This document shows, piece by piece, positions 8,169-14,870 of a DNA stretch of 51,443 bases. Origin of the DNA: CTSoil-075 sp964292325 (GTDB lineage: Bacteria; Bacillota; Negativicutes; DSM-13327); the NCBI GenBank assembly GCA_964292325.1, contig CAXYVG010000015.1, forward strand, positions 1-51,443, given 5' to 3'. Under the pieces are notes generated by a model. That model searched no databases and had not been told where the DNA came from. It saw only the letters and a list, made by a program, of their open reading frames with translations. A program made the translations under genes and the position numbers. Each line of letters opens with the position of its first letter. Within the stretch, counting starts at the first letter, position 1.

Positions 8169-9368
8169 ATGGCAAAAGCAAAACCTAAAAGAAAATGGTG
8201 GCTAATGGGGATAGGAATTGTCGCAATTGTCATATTATATGTGAAGTTTTTCCTGCCTGCTCATCCACCCTCATCTTCTCAATACCATATAGAAAAAACG
8301 GGAGCTGGATCGGTAGTTGATTTTACCGAATCAGCAACAAAAATACATACTACGATTGATAGTGCGTTACAGAAGGCTGGTATAGCAGCAAAAGACTCAA
8401 AGGGAATGGTCAAGGAAATACCGCGTCAAAAGGTGGAAGGTATAATCCGTTGGCATACAAGGCAGTTAGTCGTCAATATACCGGCAAATATGTCAGCTGA
8501 AAATATACAGCAGGTTTTACAGACTGGGTTATCGATGGGTCAAGTGCTATCATCGCAGCCGGATCAATATCAAGGTCTATCCGCGTTACGTATTGACATT
8601 GGTTTAAAGGATAAAGTAGGAGACGAGGATATTACTATAATTAGTGATCAGGTATATGTGATTCGCGGAAAAACAGCTCTCCAAGATGCGAAAGTGAAAG
8701 GAAAGGAACGCGGGAAAATGGCGATTGTGATTGATGATTTTGGCTATAAGAAAGAACCAATTGCTACTTTCGCTGCAATTGCTCGTCCATTGACGTTTGC
8801 CGTATTACCATATCGTCCATTTACGAACGAAGCTGCGACAAGAGGGATCAGTTCAGGCCATCAAGTACTATTACATTTACCGATGGAGCCATTGCAACAA
8901 AGCGAACAGTCTGAGAAGTTCACGATTACTGTAGCGATGAGTGATCTGGAAATACAAGATATGGCCAGGAAGGCGATTCAGTCAGTACCAGGAATTATCG
9001 GGGTGAATAATCATCAAGGATCAAGAACGACAGCGAATAAAAGAGCAATGAGAAGTGTGCTGAATGAAATCAAAGCAAATAACTTATTTTTTCTTGATAG
9101 TCGAACCAATAGTCAATCGGTAGGTGTGGAAATGGCAAGAAAAATGGGAATTCGCACGGGAGCGAACGAGTTATTTCTTGATAATACGGATGATGTGAGT
9201 GCGATAAAGGAAAAACTACGTACGGCGCAAGAAATGGCCATCAAGCATGGTAGTGTCATTGTCATTGGTCATGCACGTCACAATACCGCGATTGCCGTTA
9301 GCGAAATGATACCGGAACTAGAGAAACATGGCATACGACTGGTTTTTGTTTCTCAAATGATGAATTAA
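8169..9368 (+). CDS. Divergent polysaccharide deacetylase (YibQ-like), membrane anchored
   Basis: The 399-residue protein starts with a Lys-rich stretch and one hydrophobic segment (~10-28), so it is probably anchored in the inner membrane with the rest outside. An intermediate region (~40-180) has no clear motif. The C-terminal divergent polysaccharide-deacetylase domain (~185-399) shows AIVIDDFGYK, FAVLPYRPF, LLHLPMEP, GVNNHQGSRTT, FFLDSRTNSQS and VIGHARHNT. The aspartates and histidine sit where NodB-fold enzymes bind metal. Members are known in diderm bacteria, but the substrate is not established. It follows the response regulator by 15 bp behind AGAGGAGAGG and is probably co-transcribed, although a functional link is not evident. 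Confidence 0.87.
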   Translation: MAKAKPKRKWWLMGIGIVAIVILYVKFFLPAHPPSSSQYHIEKTGAGSVVDFTESATKIHTTIDSALQKAGIAAKDSKGMVKEIPRQKVEGIIRWHTRQLVVNIPANMSAENIQQVLQTGLSMGQVLSSQPDQYQGLSALRIDIGLKDKVGDEDITIISDQVYVIRGKTALQDAKVKGKERGKMAIVIDDFGYKKEPIATFAAIARPLTFAVLPYRPFTNEAATRGISSGHQVLLHLPMEPLQQSEQSEKFTITVAMSDLEIQDMARKAIQSVPGIIGVNNHQGSRTTANKRAMRSVLNEIKANNLFFLDSRTNSQSVGVEMARKMGIRTGANELFLDNTDDVSAIKEKLRTAQEMAIKHGSVIVIGHARHNTAIAVSEMIPELEKHGIRLVFVSQMMN

Positions 9369-9409
9369 AAAAATAATACAAAATAAATGATAGAATTTTC
9401 AAAAAACTA

Positions 9410-9438
9410 TTGTAATTTTACGGTAAGCATGGTACTAT
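9410..9438 (+). promoter_or_regulatory. Strong sigma-A promoter (extended -10) for the ncRNA candidate
   Basis: TTGTAA (9410-9415), a 17-bp spacer, and TGGTACTAT (extended -10; hexamer 9433-9438). Predicted transcription starts near 9445, two bases before the 5' arm of the closing helix of the RNA. Confidence 0.75.
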
Positions 9439-9444
9439 GTAATC

Positions 9445-9740
9445 AAGCACCACCCCTACAAATGACTTGGTAATGTAAAGGTCTTGGAGCTAAGGTTTCT
9501 AGTCTGTGCAGTCAGTTAGTTGGTTACGAGGTTGAGTGTTTTTCTTGTTAGGTTCACGTAGTTGGTTATCTAGTTCGGTAGTTCGGTAGTTCGGTTGGAA
9601 GGTTACGGGAGTTAGATCAATCGGTGACAAGTAAATAAGTGTTATCCTGAAAGGTTGATGTTGAGTTTGTCTCAAATAAAACAGGTGTAGGGATGGTGTC
9701 TTTTGAGAGAAGGTAAATCCTTCTCTCGTTTATTTTTTTT
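9445..9740 (+). ncRNA. Candidate structured ncRNA, G/U-rich, family not recognised
   Basis: Between the deacetylase and feoA lie ~480 bp without a credible reading frame. A promoter predicts a transcript starting at ~9445. Its first bases (9447-9460, GCACCACCCCTACA) can pair with 9686-9699 (TGTAGGGATGGTGT) over 14 bp with one mismatch and one G-U, closing a ~225-nt interior. An intrinsic terminator follows directly (9705-9740). The interior is poor in C and rich in G/T, with GTTGGTTA-like and AGTTCGGT repeats (the latter in tandem at ~9572-9595). It shows none of the signatures I know for tmRNA, RNase P RNA, SRP RNA or a typical 6S RNA. A cis leader for feo is unlikely because the terminator and a separate Fur-boxed promoter lie between. 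Confidence 0.6.
9705..9740 (+). terminator. Intrinsic terminator of the ncRNA candidate
   Basis: GAGAGAAGG (9705-9713), a 5-nt loop, CCTTCTCTC (9719-9727), then GTTTATTTTTTTT. Confidence 0.9.
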
Positions 9741-9806
9741 GAAGTAATAAAATATCGTTTTACCACTTGACACGTTTCGTGCTTTGCTTTATTATAATTA
9801 ATATAT

Positions 9807-9825
9807 GATAATGAGAATTGATATC
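9807..9825 (+). promoter_or_regulatory. Fur box in front of feoA
   Basis: GATAATGAGAATTGATATC matches the 19-bp Fur consensus GATAATGATAATCATTATC at 15 positions. It lies just downstream of TATAAT (9793-9798; a TTGACA at 9767-9772 is 20 bp away, longer than ideal) and upstream of the feoA ribosome binding site, a position from which iron-loaded Fur would block transcription. Confidence 0.7.
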
Positions 9826-9848
9826 AGTGATAAAGGAGGGTACAACTT

Positions 9849-10079
9849 ATGAAAAAACTTCTTAGTGAATTACAGCCAGGTGAAAAAGGTATAGTGAAAA
9901 AAGTAATTGGCAATAGTATGGTGAAACGTCGTATTGTTGATATGGGAGTTGTCAGTGGTACCCTGATTGAAGTACAAAAATTTGCACCCTTAGGAGATCC
10001 TATGGAGATAAAGGTTAAAGGATTTAATCTTTCACTTAGAAAGACAGAAGCGGATATGATTGAACTGGAAACGGCATAA
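9849..10079 (+). CDS. feoA: Ferrous iron transport protein FeoA (first copy)
   Basis: The 76-residue product is a small SH3-like FeoA-family protein, a cytoplasmic accessory of the FeoB ferrous iron permease. Seen: the N-terminal LLSELQPGEKGIVKKV strand block, then VKRRIVDMGVVSGTLIEVQKFAPLGDP and VKGFNLSLRKTEADMIEL, matching the usual G-x-x-x-R-L-x-D-M-G pattern and the final LRxxEA. AAAGGAGG lies 7-8 bases upstream of the ATG. It is the first gene of the Fur-boxed operon, and its stop is 16 bp before the second feoA. Confidence 0.95.
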   Translation: MKKLLSELQPGEKGIVKKVIGNSMVKRRIVDMGVVSGTLIEVQKFAPLGDPMEIKVKGFNLSLRKTEADMIELETA

Positions 10080-10095
10080 AGAAGGAGGGTTTATT

Positions 10096-10308
10096 ATGCC
10101 ACTTGCATTTGCAAAAGTAGGACAAAAATGTATTATCAAAAATTTTTCTTGTTCTTGTGATGTACGTATGCGCATGATAAATATGGGCTTTATTCCTGGT
10201 TTGCCAGTAGAGATCATGAGTAAAATAAATGGAATGTTATTGGTTCGTATTGGTACATCACGTCTGATGTTAGATTGTTGTTTAGCCAATCAAATCCATA
10301 TCAGTTAG
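10096..10308 (+). CDS. feoA: Second FeoA-family protein
   Basis: The 70-residue product is a diverged FeoA. It retains MRMINMGFIPGLPVEIM and a basic, short C-terminus, and has three clustered cysteines (KCIIKNFSCSCDVR) that the first copy lacks. The start at 10096 is chosen for the GGAGGG 8 bases upstream; an in-frame upstream ATG at 10060 falls inside the first feoA. Tandem feoA genes before feoB are common in Firmicutes. The cysteines could bind metal or act in redox sensing; that is inference. Confidence 0.9.
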   Translation: MPLAFAKVGQKCIIKNFSCSCDVRMRMINMGFIPGLPVEIMSKINGMLLVRIGTSRLMLDCCLANQIHIS

Positions 10309-10320
10309 GGAAAAAATAGT

Positions 10321-10339
10321 GAGAATGATAATCAATTTC
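10321..10339 (+). promoter_or_regulatory. Second Fur box, in front of feoB
   Basis: GAGAATGATAATCAATTTC matches the 19-bp Fur consensus at 16 positions and occupies the 57-bp gap between the second feoA and feoB. It suggests separate iron control of feoB; no convincing -35/-10 pair was seen beside it. Confidence 0.6.
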
Positions 10340-10365
10340 ACGGTCGAGTTAGAAGGGGAATGATC

Positions 10366-12750
10366 ATGGAAAATAAAAAAATGACGGTAGCATTAGTCGG
10401 TAATCCTAATTCCGGCAAGACTACTATTTTTAATAACTTAACAGGTAGTCGGCAACATGTAGGAAATTATCCTGGCGTCACAGTTGAGAAGAAAGAAGGA
10501 TATCGTAATTTTAAGGATCATGATTTTTTAATTGTTGATTTACCAGGAACATATAGTTTAACTGCATATTCATTAGAAGAAGTAGTAACTCGTAATTTTA
10601 TTGTACATGATAAACCTCATATGGTGATTGATGTATTAGATGCATCTAATTTGGAGAGAAACTTATATTTATCAGTTCAGCTGTTAGAACTAGATCGTCC
10701 AACTATTTTAGCATTAAATATGATTGATGTAGCAGATGCATCGGGACTTAAAATAGATGATAAAAAATTCTCTGAATATTTAGGTGGAATTCCAATCATA
10801 CGGACAAATGGTGTAAATAATCACGGAATGGAGAATCTTTTACATGCTATCATGCAAGTAAGTGAGGATAATAAGTCGGTAAAATTTAAGCTAGATTATG
10901 GTGTGGAAATTGAAAATGCAATACAAAAAATAGAGCCATTATTAGTAACTTTGCACAATCAACTGCAGTTTCCTACTCGGTGGCTAGCTCTAAAATTATT
11001 AGAAAATGATAGTAATATTATTGATTCTGTTAAACTGCTAGAGCAGGCTGATCAGATTATCGATGTTATCAATGAACTTCGATCTGAGCTAGTTCAGCAA
11101 ATAGGCGAAGATGTGGAAGTCTATATTGCAGGTCAAAGGTACCAGTTTGTTGGCAAGGTATATCAGCATGCTGTTGATAGTAGAGCGGTAAATTCGGTAA
11201 CCACCTCAGATAAAATTGATAAAATTTTGACAAACAGAATGTTTGGATTACCTATATTCTTTGCATTAATGTGGATTGTATTTAATGTGGTATTTACATT
11301 AGGTAATATTCCCCAAGATTGGATTGCCCAAGGTTTTGGTATCCTTAGTAAATATTTGGGCAGTATGATTGGTGAAGGTCCTCTTAAGTCTTTGCTTGTT
11401 GACGGGATTGTAGGAGGGGTAGGCAGTGTTCTTGTTTTCATACCCAATATTTTATTATTATTTTTAGCAATTGCCATATTAGAAGATACGGGATATATGG
11501 CGAGAGCCGCTTTTATTATGGACAAAGTAATGACTCGATTTGGTTTACATGGTAAATCCTTCATTCCATTATTATTAGGATTTGGATGTAGTGCAACAGC
11601 AATAATGGGAACTAGGACGCTGGAAAATCCTCGGGATCGGATTATTACTATGCTGGTAACGCCGCTTATGAGTTGTAGTGCCAAACTCCCTGTATATACG
11701 ATTTTAATTGCCGGTTTTTTCGATGAAAAGATTGCGGGTAATGTGCTATTTTCGATCTATTTTTTAGGAATCATATTATCCATCGCGATGTCTTGGCTTC
11801 TTCGTAGTTCCTTCTTTAAAGGGGAAAGTGAACCTTTTGTGATGGAATTGCCACCATATCGTATACCGACACTGAAAAGTGTTGTGATTCATATGTGGGA
11901 ACGCAGCAAACTGTATATAAAAAAAGCAGGAACGATTATCTTAGCAGCCTCTATTTTAATGTGGTTTTTAACAACCTATCCAAAAGATATCAACTATATG
12001 AATGATTATGAGGCTTTGCTGGCAAAGGCTGAGGAAACCTATACAAAGCAAATAAATGAAGAGGTTTTATTAAAGCTGGACCTTAAAGATATTGGTGGAA
12101 ATGAAACACTAAGTGTTTTAATTGATGATATTCAGAAAAACGAAGAAAATTTTGATGAAGAAACGAAGGGCATCGATGAAATTTCTCCACAATATAGTAA
12201 ATTTGAAGCTGAAAAAACTGACAAAAACCAACAATTAAAAGCTCAAAATCAAGATTTATATGTGTATGCTGCAAGATATGTAGAAATTACTAAAACAATG
12301 GAAGATAAAAAGAAAAAAATTGAAAATAAAAAATCTAGCGAAGAATTAGAACAAAGCTATGCTGGACAATTTGGCAAGATGATTGAACCTGCCATCACTC
12401 CTCTAGGTTTTGATTGGCGGATTGGTATTAGTCTTGTATCAGGGGTTACGGCAAAAGAGGTGATCGTCAGCACGATGGGGACGATTTATAGTATCGGAGA
12501 TGGAACGGAAAATAGTCATAGTATGACAAAGGCCTTAAGAAATGATGAGCGTATGAACCCACTGGTCGCCTATGCACTGATGGTTTTTGTATTGATTTAC
12601 TCTCCATGTCTTGCAGTGCTTGCCGTGATGAAAAGAGAGACTGGTTCATGGAAATGGCCCGCAATCAGTATGGTGTATTTGACAACATTAGCGTGGGTTG
12701 TTACTTTTATCGTATATCAAGGTGGAAGGTTATTAGGACTGGGTAGTTAA
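10366..12750 (+). CDS. feoB: Ferrous iron permease FeoB with long charged insertion
   Basis: Inner-membrane Fe(II) transporter of 794 residues. The N-terminal G domain shows G1 GNPNSGKTT, G2 VGNYPGVTVE, G3 DLPGTYSL and G4 NMID; a helical GDI-type domain follows (~170-265). The membrane part holds the two gate blocks (first around LLGFGCSATAIMGTRTL, PLMSCSAKLPVY; second around GISLVSGVTAKEVIVSTMG). Between a transmembrane helix ending at ~540 and QSYAGQFGKMIEP (~670) sits ~120 residues rich in Lys, Glu and Gln, predicted coiled coil, where many FeoBs have a short loop. The start at 10366 leaves a proper distance to AAGGGG; the ATG two codons earlier is too close. Regulated by Fur as judged from the two boxes. 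Confidence 0.96.
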   Translation: MENKKMTVALVGNPNSGKTTIFNNLTGSRQHVGNYPGVTVEKKEGYRNFKDHDFLIVDLPGTYSLTAYSLEEVVTRNFIVHDKPHMVIDVLDASNLERNLYLSVQLLELDRPTILALNMIDVADASGLKIDDKKFSEYLGGIPIIRTNGVNNHGMENLLHAIMQVSEDNKSVKFKLDYGVEIENAIQKIEPLLVTLHNQLQFPTRWLALKLLENDSNIIDSVKLLEQADQIIDVINELRSELVQQIGEDVEVYIAGQRYQFVGKVYQHAVDSRAVNSVTTSDKIDKILTNRMFGLPIFFALMWIVFNVVFTLGNIPQDWIAQGFGILSKYLGSMIGEGPLKSLLVDGIVGGVGSVLVFIPNILLLFLAIAILEDTGYMARAAFIMDKVMTRFGLHGKSFIPLLLGFGCSATAIMGTRTLENPRDRIITMLVTPLMSCSAKLPVYTILIAGFFDEKIAGNVLFSIYFLGIILSIAMSWLLRSSFFKGESEPFVMELPPYRIPTLKSVVIHMWERSKLYIKKAGTIILAASILMWFLTTYPKDINYMNDYEALLAKAEETYTKQINEEVLLKLDLKDIGGNETLSVLIDDIQKNEENFDEETKGIDEISPQYSKFEAEKTDKNQQLKAQNQDLYVYAARYVEITKTMEDKKKKIENKKSSEELEQSYAGQFGKMIEPAITPLGFDWRIGISLVSGVTAKEVIVSTMGTIYSIGDGTENSHSMTKALRNDERMNPLVAYALMVFVLIYSPCLAVLAVMKRETGSWKWPAISMVYLTTLAWVVTFIVYQGGRLLGLGS

Positions 12751-12765
12751 AAAGGAGTGGTTGTG

Positions 12766-12909
12766 ATGCAGACAACGATTGTATATATAATCGGGGCATT
12801 AGCACTTGGATATTTAGTCATGACAGCTTGGAAAAAAGCTACAGGACAAGGTTCAGGTTGCGGTTCAAATGGTTGTAAAGGTTGTAGCAGTGTCGGGAAA
12901 TGTAAATAA
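12766..12909 (+). CDS. FeoB-associated Cys-rich membrane protein
   Basis: A 47-residue protein. One N-terminal transmembrane helix (residues ~4-20) is followed by a Gly/Cys tail with four cysteines (GCGSNGCKGCSSVGKCK). This matches the small Cys-rich proteins often encoded right after feoB in Firmicutes. It starts 15 bp after the feoB stop behind AAAGGAG and is followed by a terminator, so it ends the operon. The tail may bind Fe(II) at the membrane; its function is not established. Confidence 0.88.
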   Translation: MQTTIVYIIGALALGYLVMTAWKKATGQGSGCGSNGCKGCSSVGKCK

Positions 12910-12916
12910 AGTGAAA

Positions 12917-12956
12917 AAAATAAGAATAACTATCACAAGTTATTCTTATTTTTCTT
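12917..12956 (+). terminator. Terminator of the feo operon
   Basis: Perfect 13-bp stem AATAAGAATAACT (12919-12931) / AGTTATTCTTATT (12938-12950) with a 6-nt loop, then TTTCTTT. Confidence 0.85.
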
Positions 12957-13059
12957 TACATTTGCTAAGTAATAGCGTTATAATTCATTTTGTATATAAA
13001 TATCAAAAACGTAATAGTTATATTGCATATGAATTGTAAATGAGGTTTAAAAAAGAATC

Positions 13060-13716
13060 ATGATAATCACATGTGGGAAAAAATCAACAATGAAAATTGG
13101 TTTTTTAGTAGTGGCTGTAGCCGCTGTCCTATTATTAGTGCATTTTATTGGTATTAGTCGTCTAACGCCAGAAGCCATTCGGAATTTAATTATTTCTTTT
13201 GGTTGGTGGGGACCTGTAGCCTATATATTTATTTATACCATTAGGCCCCTACTGTTATTTCCGGCGATTATTTTAACATTAGCTGGTGGTTTAGCATTTG
13301 GTCCTTGGTGGGGGACGTTATATGTAGTGCTCGGCGGATTATCTGGAGCCTGCTTATGTTTTTCCATTGCTCGCTTACTTGGTCATGAAAAAATGAAAAA
13401 ATTTTTGGGGCGATATTCTCAAATACAAGCATTTGATGAGCAGGTAGTAGAACATGGTTTTCGGACGATGCTCATTATGAGAGTGGTGCCGATTTTCCCT
13501 TATGATCCGGTTAGTTATTTAGCGGGTTTATCAAGTATTTCTTTTCGTGATTATGCGTTAGCTACTGCCATCGGTATGTTACCTGGAGCATTTGCTTATA
13601 ATGTGCTGGGGCATTCCCTAACTGATATCTTATCACCGACTTTTTTAATGGCAGTAGCGCTTGTGATATTCGTCATGTGCACACCGCTATTGTATCATTT
13701 TGCCAAACATAAATAA
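13060..13716 (+). CDS. TVP38/TMEM64 (VTT domain) membrane protein
   Basis: The 218-residue polytopic membrane protein is of the TVP38/TMEM64 branch of the DedA/VTT superfamily. About five hydrophobic segments are visible, with the family blocks RPLLLFPAIILTLAGGLAFGP, a small Gly-rich stretch GGLSGACLCFSIARLLG and MRVVPIFPYDPVSYLAGLSSISFRDY. Relatives are linked to lipid scrambling or polyprenyl-phosphate handling in DedA-like proteins, but this branch has no firm role. The start is uncertain: ATG 13060 has only a distant GAGGT, while ATG 13090 has a GTGGGA 11 bases upstream. Single gene between two terminators. Confidence 0.85.
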   Translation: MIITCGKKSTMKIGFLVVAVAAVLLLVHFIGISRLTPEAIRNLIISFGWWGPVAYIFIYTIRPLLLFPAIILTLAGGLAFGPWWGTLYVVLGGLSGACLCFSIARLLGHEKMKKFLGRYSQIQAFDEQVVEHGFRTMLIMRVVPIFPYDPVSYLAGLSSISFRDYALATAIGMLPGAFAYNVLGHSLTDILSPTFLMAVALVIFVMCTPLLYHFAKHK

Positions 13717-13720
13717 TGTA

Positions 13721-13752
13721 AAAAAAGAGACTTAGCGATAAGTCTCTTTTTT
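13721..13752. terminator. Bidirectional terminator between convergent genes
   Basis: Perfect 14-bp stem AAAAAAGAGACTTA / TAAGTCTCTTTTTT with GCGA loop. A- and T-runs on both sides let it serve the VTT gene and the convergent TtcA-like gene. Confidence 0.9.
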
Positions 13753-13774
13753 ACCCTTGTATTCCCCCTATATA

Positions 13775-14569
13775 TTACTTAGTTTTGATTTCTTTATTCC
13801 AAAAAGTAAGATGCTTTGCATATAGTTCTTCGCGAGTGAGTTCGGCTGGCCATAGCGTGCTCGTTGGGTTTCGGCGCATGGCGGAGGCGAGGTGAGCATA
13901 GAGGGTAGGATTACTTTTTCCCATTTCTGCAATCATCTCTTTGGCTTCTTGGCGTTTTGTATGACCATTAAATGGACAGGGGCTGGGGATGGGGGTGAAG
14001 CCATGTAGTGCAGGGGTTTCTTTGAGTTCGTATTCACGAAAGTATACAAGAGGGCGAATTACAGTAAGTTTGCTTTGATCTAAGTAGGTGGTCGGCATAA
14101 AGGTGTTAATTTGTCCGGAATAGAGTATACTCATTAGAAAGGTCTCTACAGCATCATCATGATGGTGGGCGTAGGCCACTTTATTAAAACCGTTTTCTAC
14201 TGCAAATTTATTGATGGCTCCTCGGCGAAAAAATGCGCAGCTAAAACAAGGATCATTCCCGTTGTTTTTGTCAATAATGCCAGAAATATCAACTTTTTTA
14301 GTATGAAAAGGTATGTTAAGATTGGTACAAAAGGTAGCAAGCTCTTGTGTATCAAATGTGTCAGTAAACATTGGATCAATGGTTAAGACGGAGAGGGTAA
14401 AGGGTGTTGCCGAGCGCTTACGCAGGATGGAAAGAGCGTAGGTCAGAAAAAGGCTGTCTTTGCCACCAGATAAACCAATGAGTATGTTATCATTTTTTTG
14501 GATCATATCAAATTCAATAATGGCTCGGCATAGGCGTCCGAAGTATTCTTGGGGAAGTTTGTTATTCAT
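13775..14569 (-). CDS. TtcA-like PP-loop ATPase (tRNA thiolation type)
   Basis: The 264-residue product is an N-type PP-loop ATPase: IGLSGGKDSLFL is the ATP pyrophosphatase loop. CFSCAFFRR gives a CxxC pair and a third Cys stands in PSPCPFNGHTKR, the arrangement that holds the [4Fe-4S] cluster in TtcA/TtuA-type tRNA sulfurtransferases; YAHHHDDAVETFLM is the usual third family block. TtcA makes 2-thiocytidine at tRNA position 32. This is a shorter Firmicutes relative, so the exact target base is open. I start at 14569, 7 bases after GATGAGGT, not at the longer reading. A single gene on the minus strand. Confidence 0.85.
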   Translation of the reverse strand: MNNKLPQEYFGRLCRAIIEFDMIQKNDNILIGLSGGKDSLFLTYALSILRKRSATPFTLSVLTIDPMFTDTFDTQELATFCTNLNIPFHTKKVDISGIIDKNNGNDPCFSCAFFRRGAINKFAVENGFNKVAYAHHHDDAVETFLMSILYSGQINTFMPTTYLDQSKLTVIRPLVYFREYELKETPALHGFTPIPSPCPFNGHTKRQEAKEMIAEMGKSNPTLYAHLASAMRRNPTSTLWPAELTREELYAKHLTFWNKEIKTK

Positions 14570-14664
14570 AATATACCTCATCAAATTTATAAACTCTACA
14601 AAATAGCTTATCAGAAAAATTGATAATGATCAACTGAGCGTGTATGACGCATTAATATGACGTA

Positions 14665-14737
14665 TTAAGAAAATAGCAGCTGTATTGTTAGTCTGTCGTG
14701 GATGGGCTATAAGGGGGTCCTTATAACCCATCCACGA
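14665..14737 (+). repeat. Dispersed intergenic repeat, copy A, ending in a 19-bp-arm hairpin
   Basis: The left part (14665-14695) shares TAAGAAAAT-xx-CAGCTGTATTG and AGTCTGT with copies at 22696-22800 and 1207-1269. The right part is a hairpin: TCGTGGATGGGCTATAAGG (14696-14714), loop GGGT, and the matching arm 14719-14737 with one mismatch. There is no U-run after it, so it is not a standard terminator. Confidence 0.65.
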
Positions 14738-14870
14738 TGATTGTCAGTAAAAGAATGAGTGTGTTATATATAGTGTATATTTTATACTGTTAATTTTCGA
14801 CTTAATAGTGTAAAATATAAGGACGTAAATTTCTATAATTATATAAGAAATAGCAATGGGGGATATGTTC

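Noticed and set aside
9445..9740. tmRNA, RNase P RNA or SRP RNA as identity of the ncRNA candidate
   Set aside because: No CCA-type acceptor end or tag frame, no RNase P core signatures, no SRP GGAA tetraloop region were seen.
14622..14640. Possible Fur box near the TtcA-like gene (TGATAATGATCAACTGAGC)
   Set aside because: Only the first half matches the consensus; about 10 of 19 positions agree.
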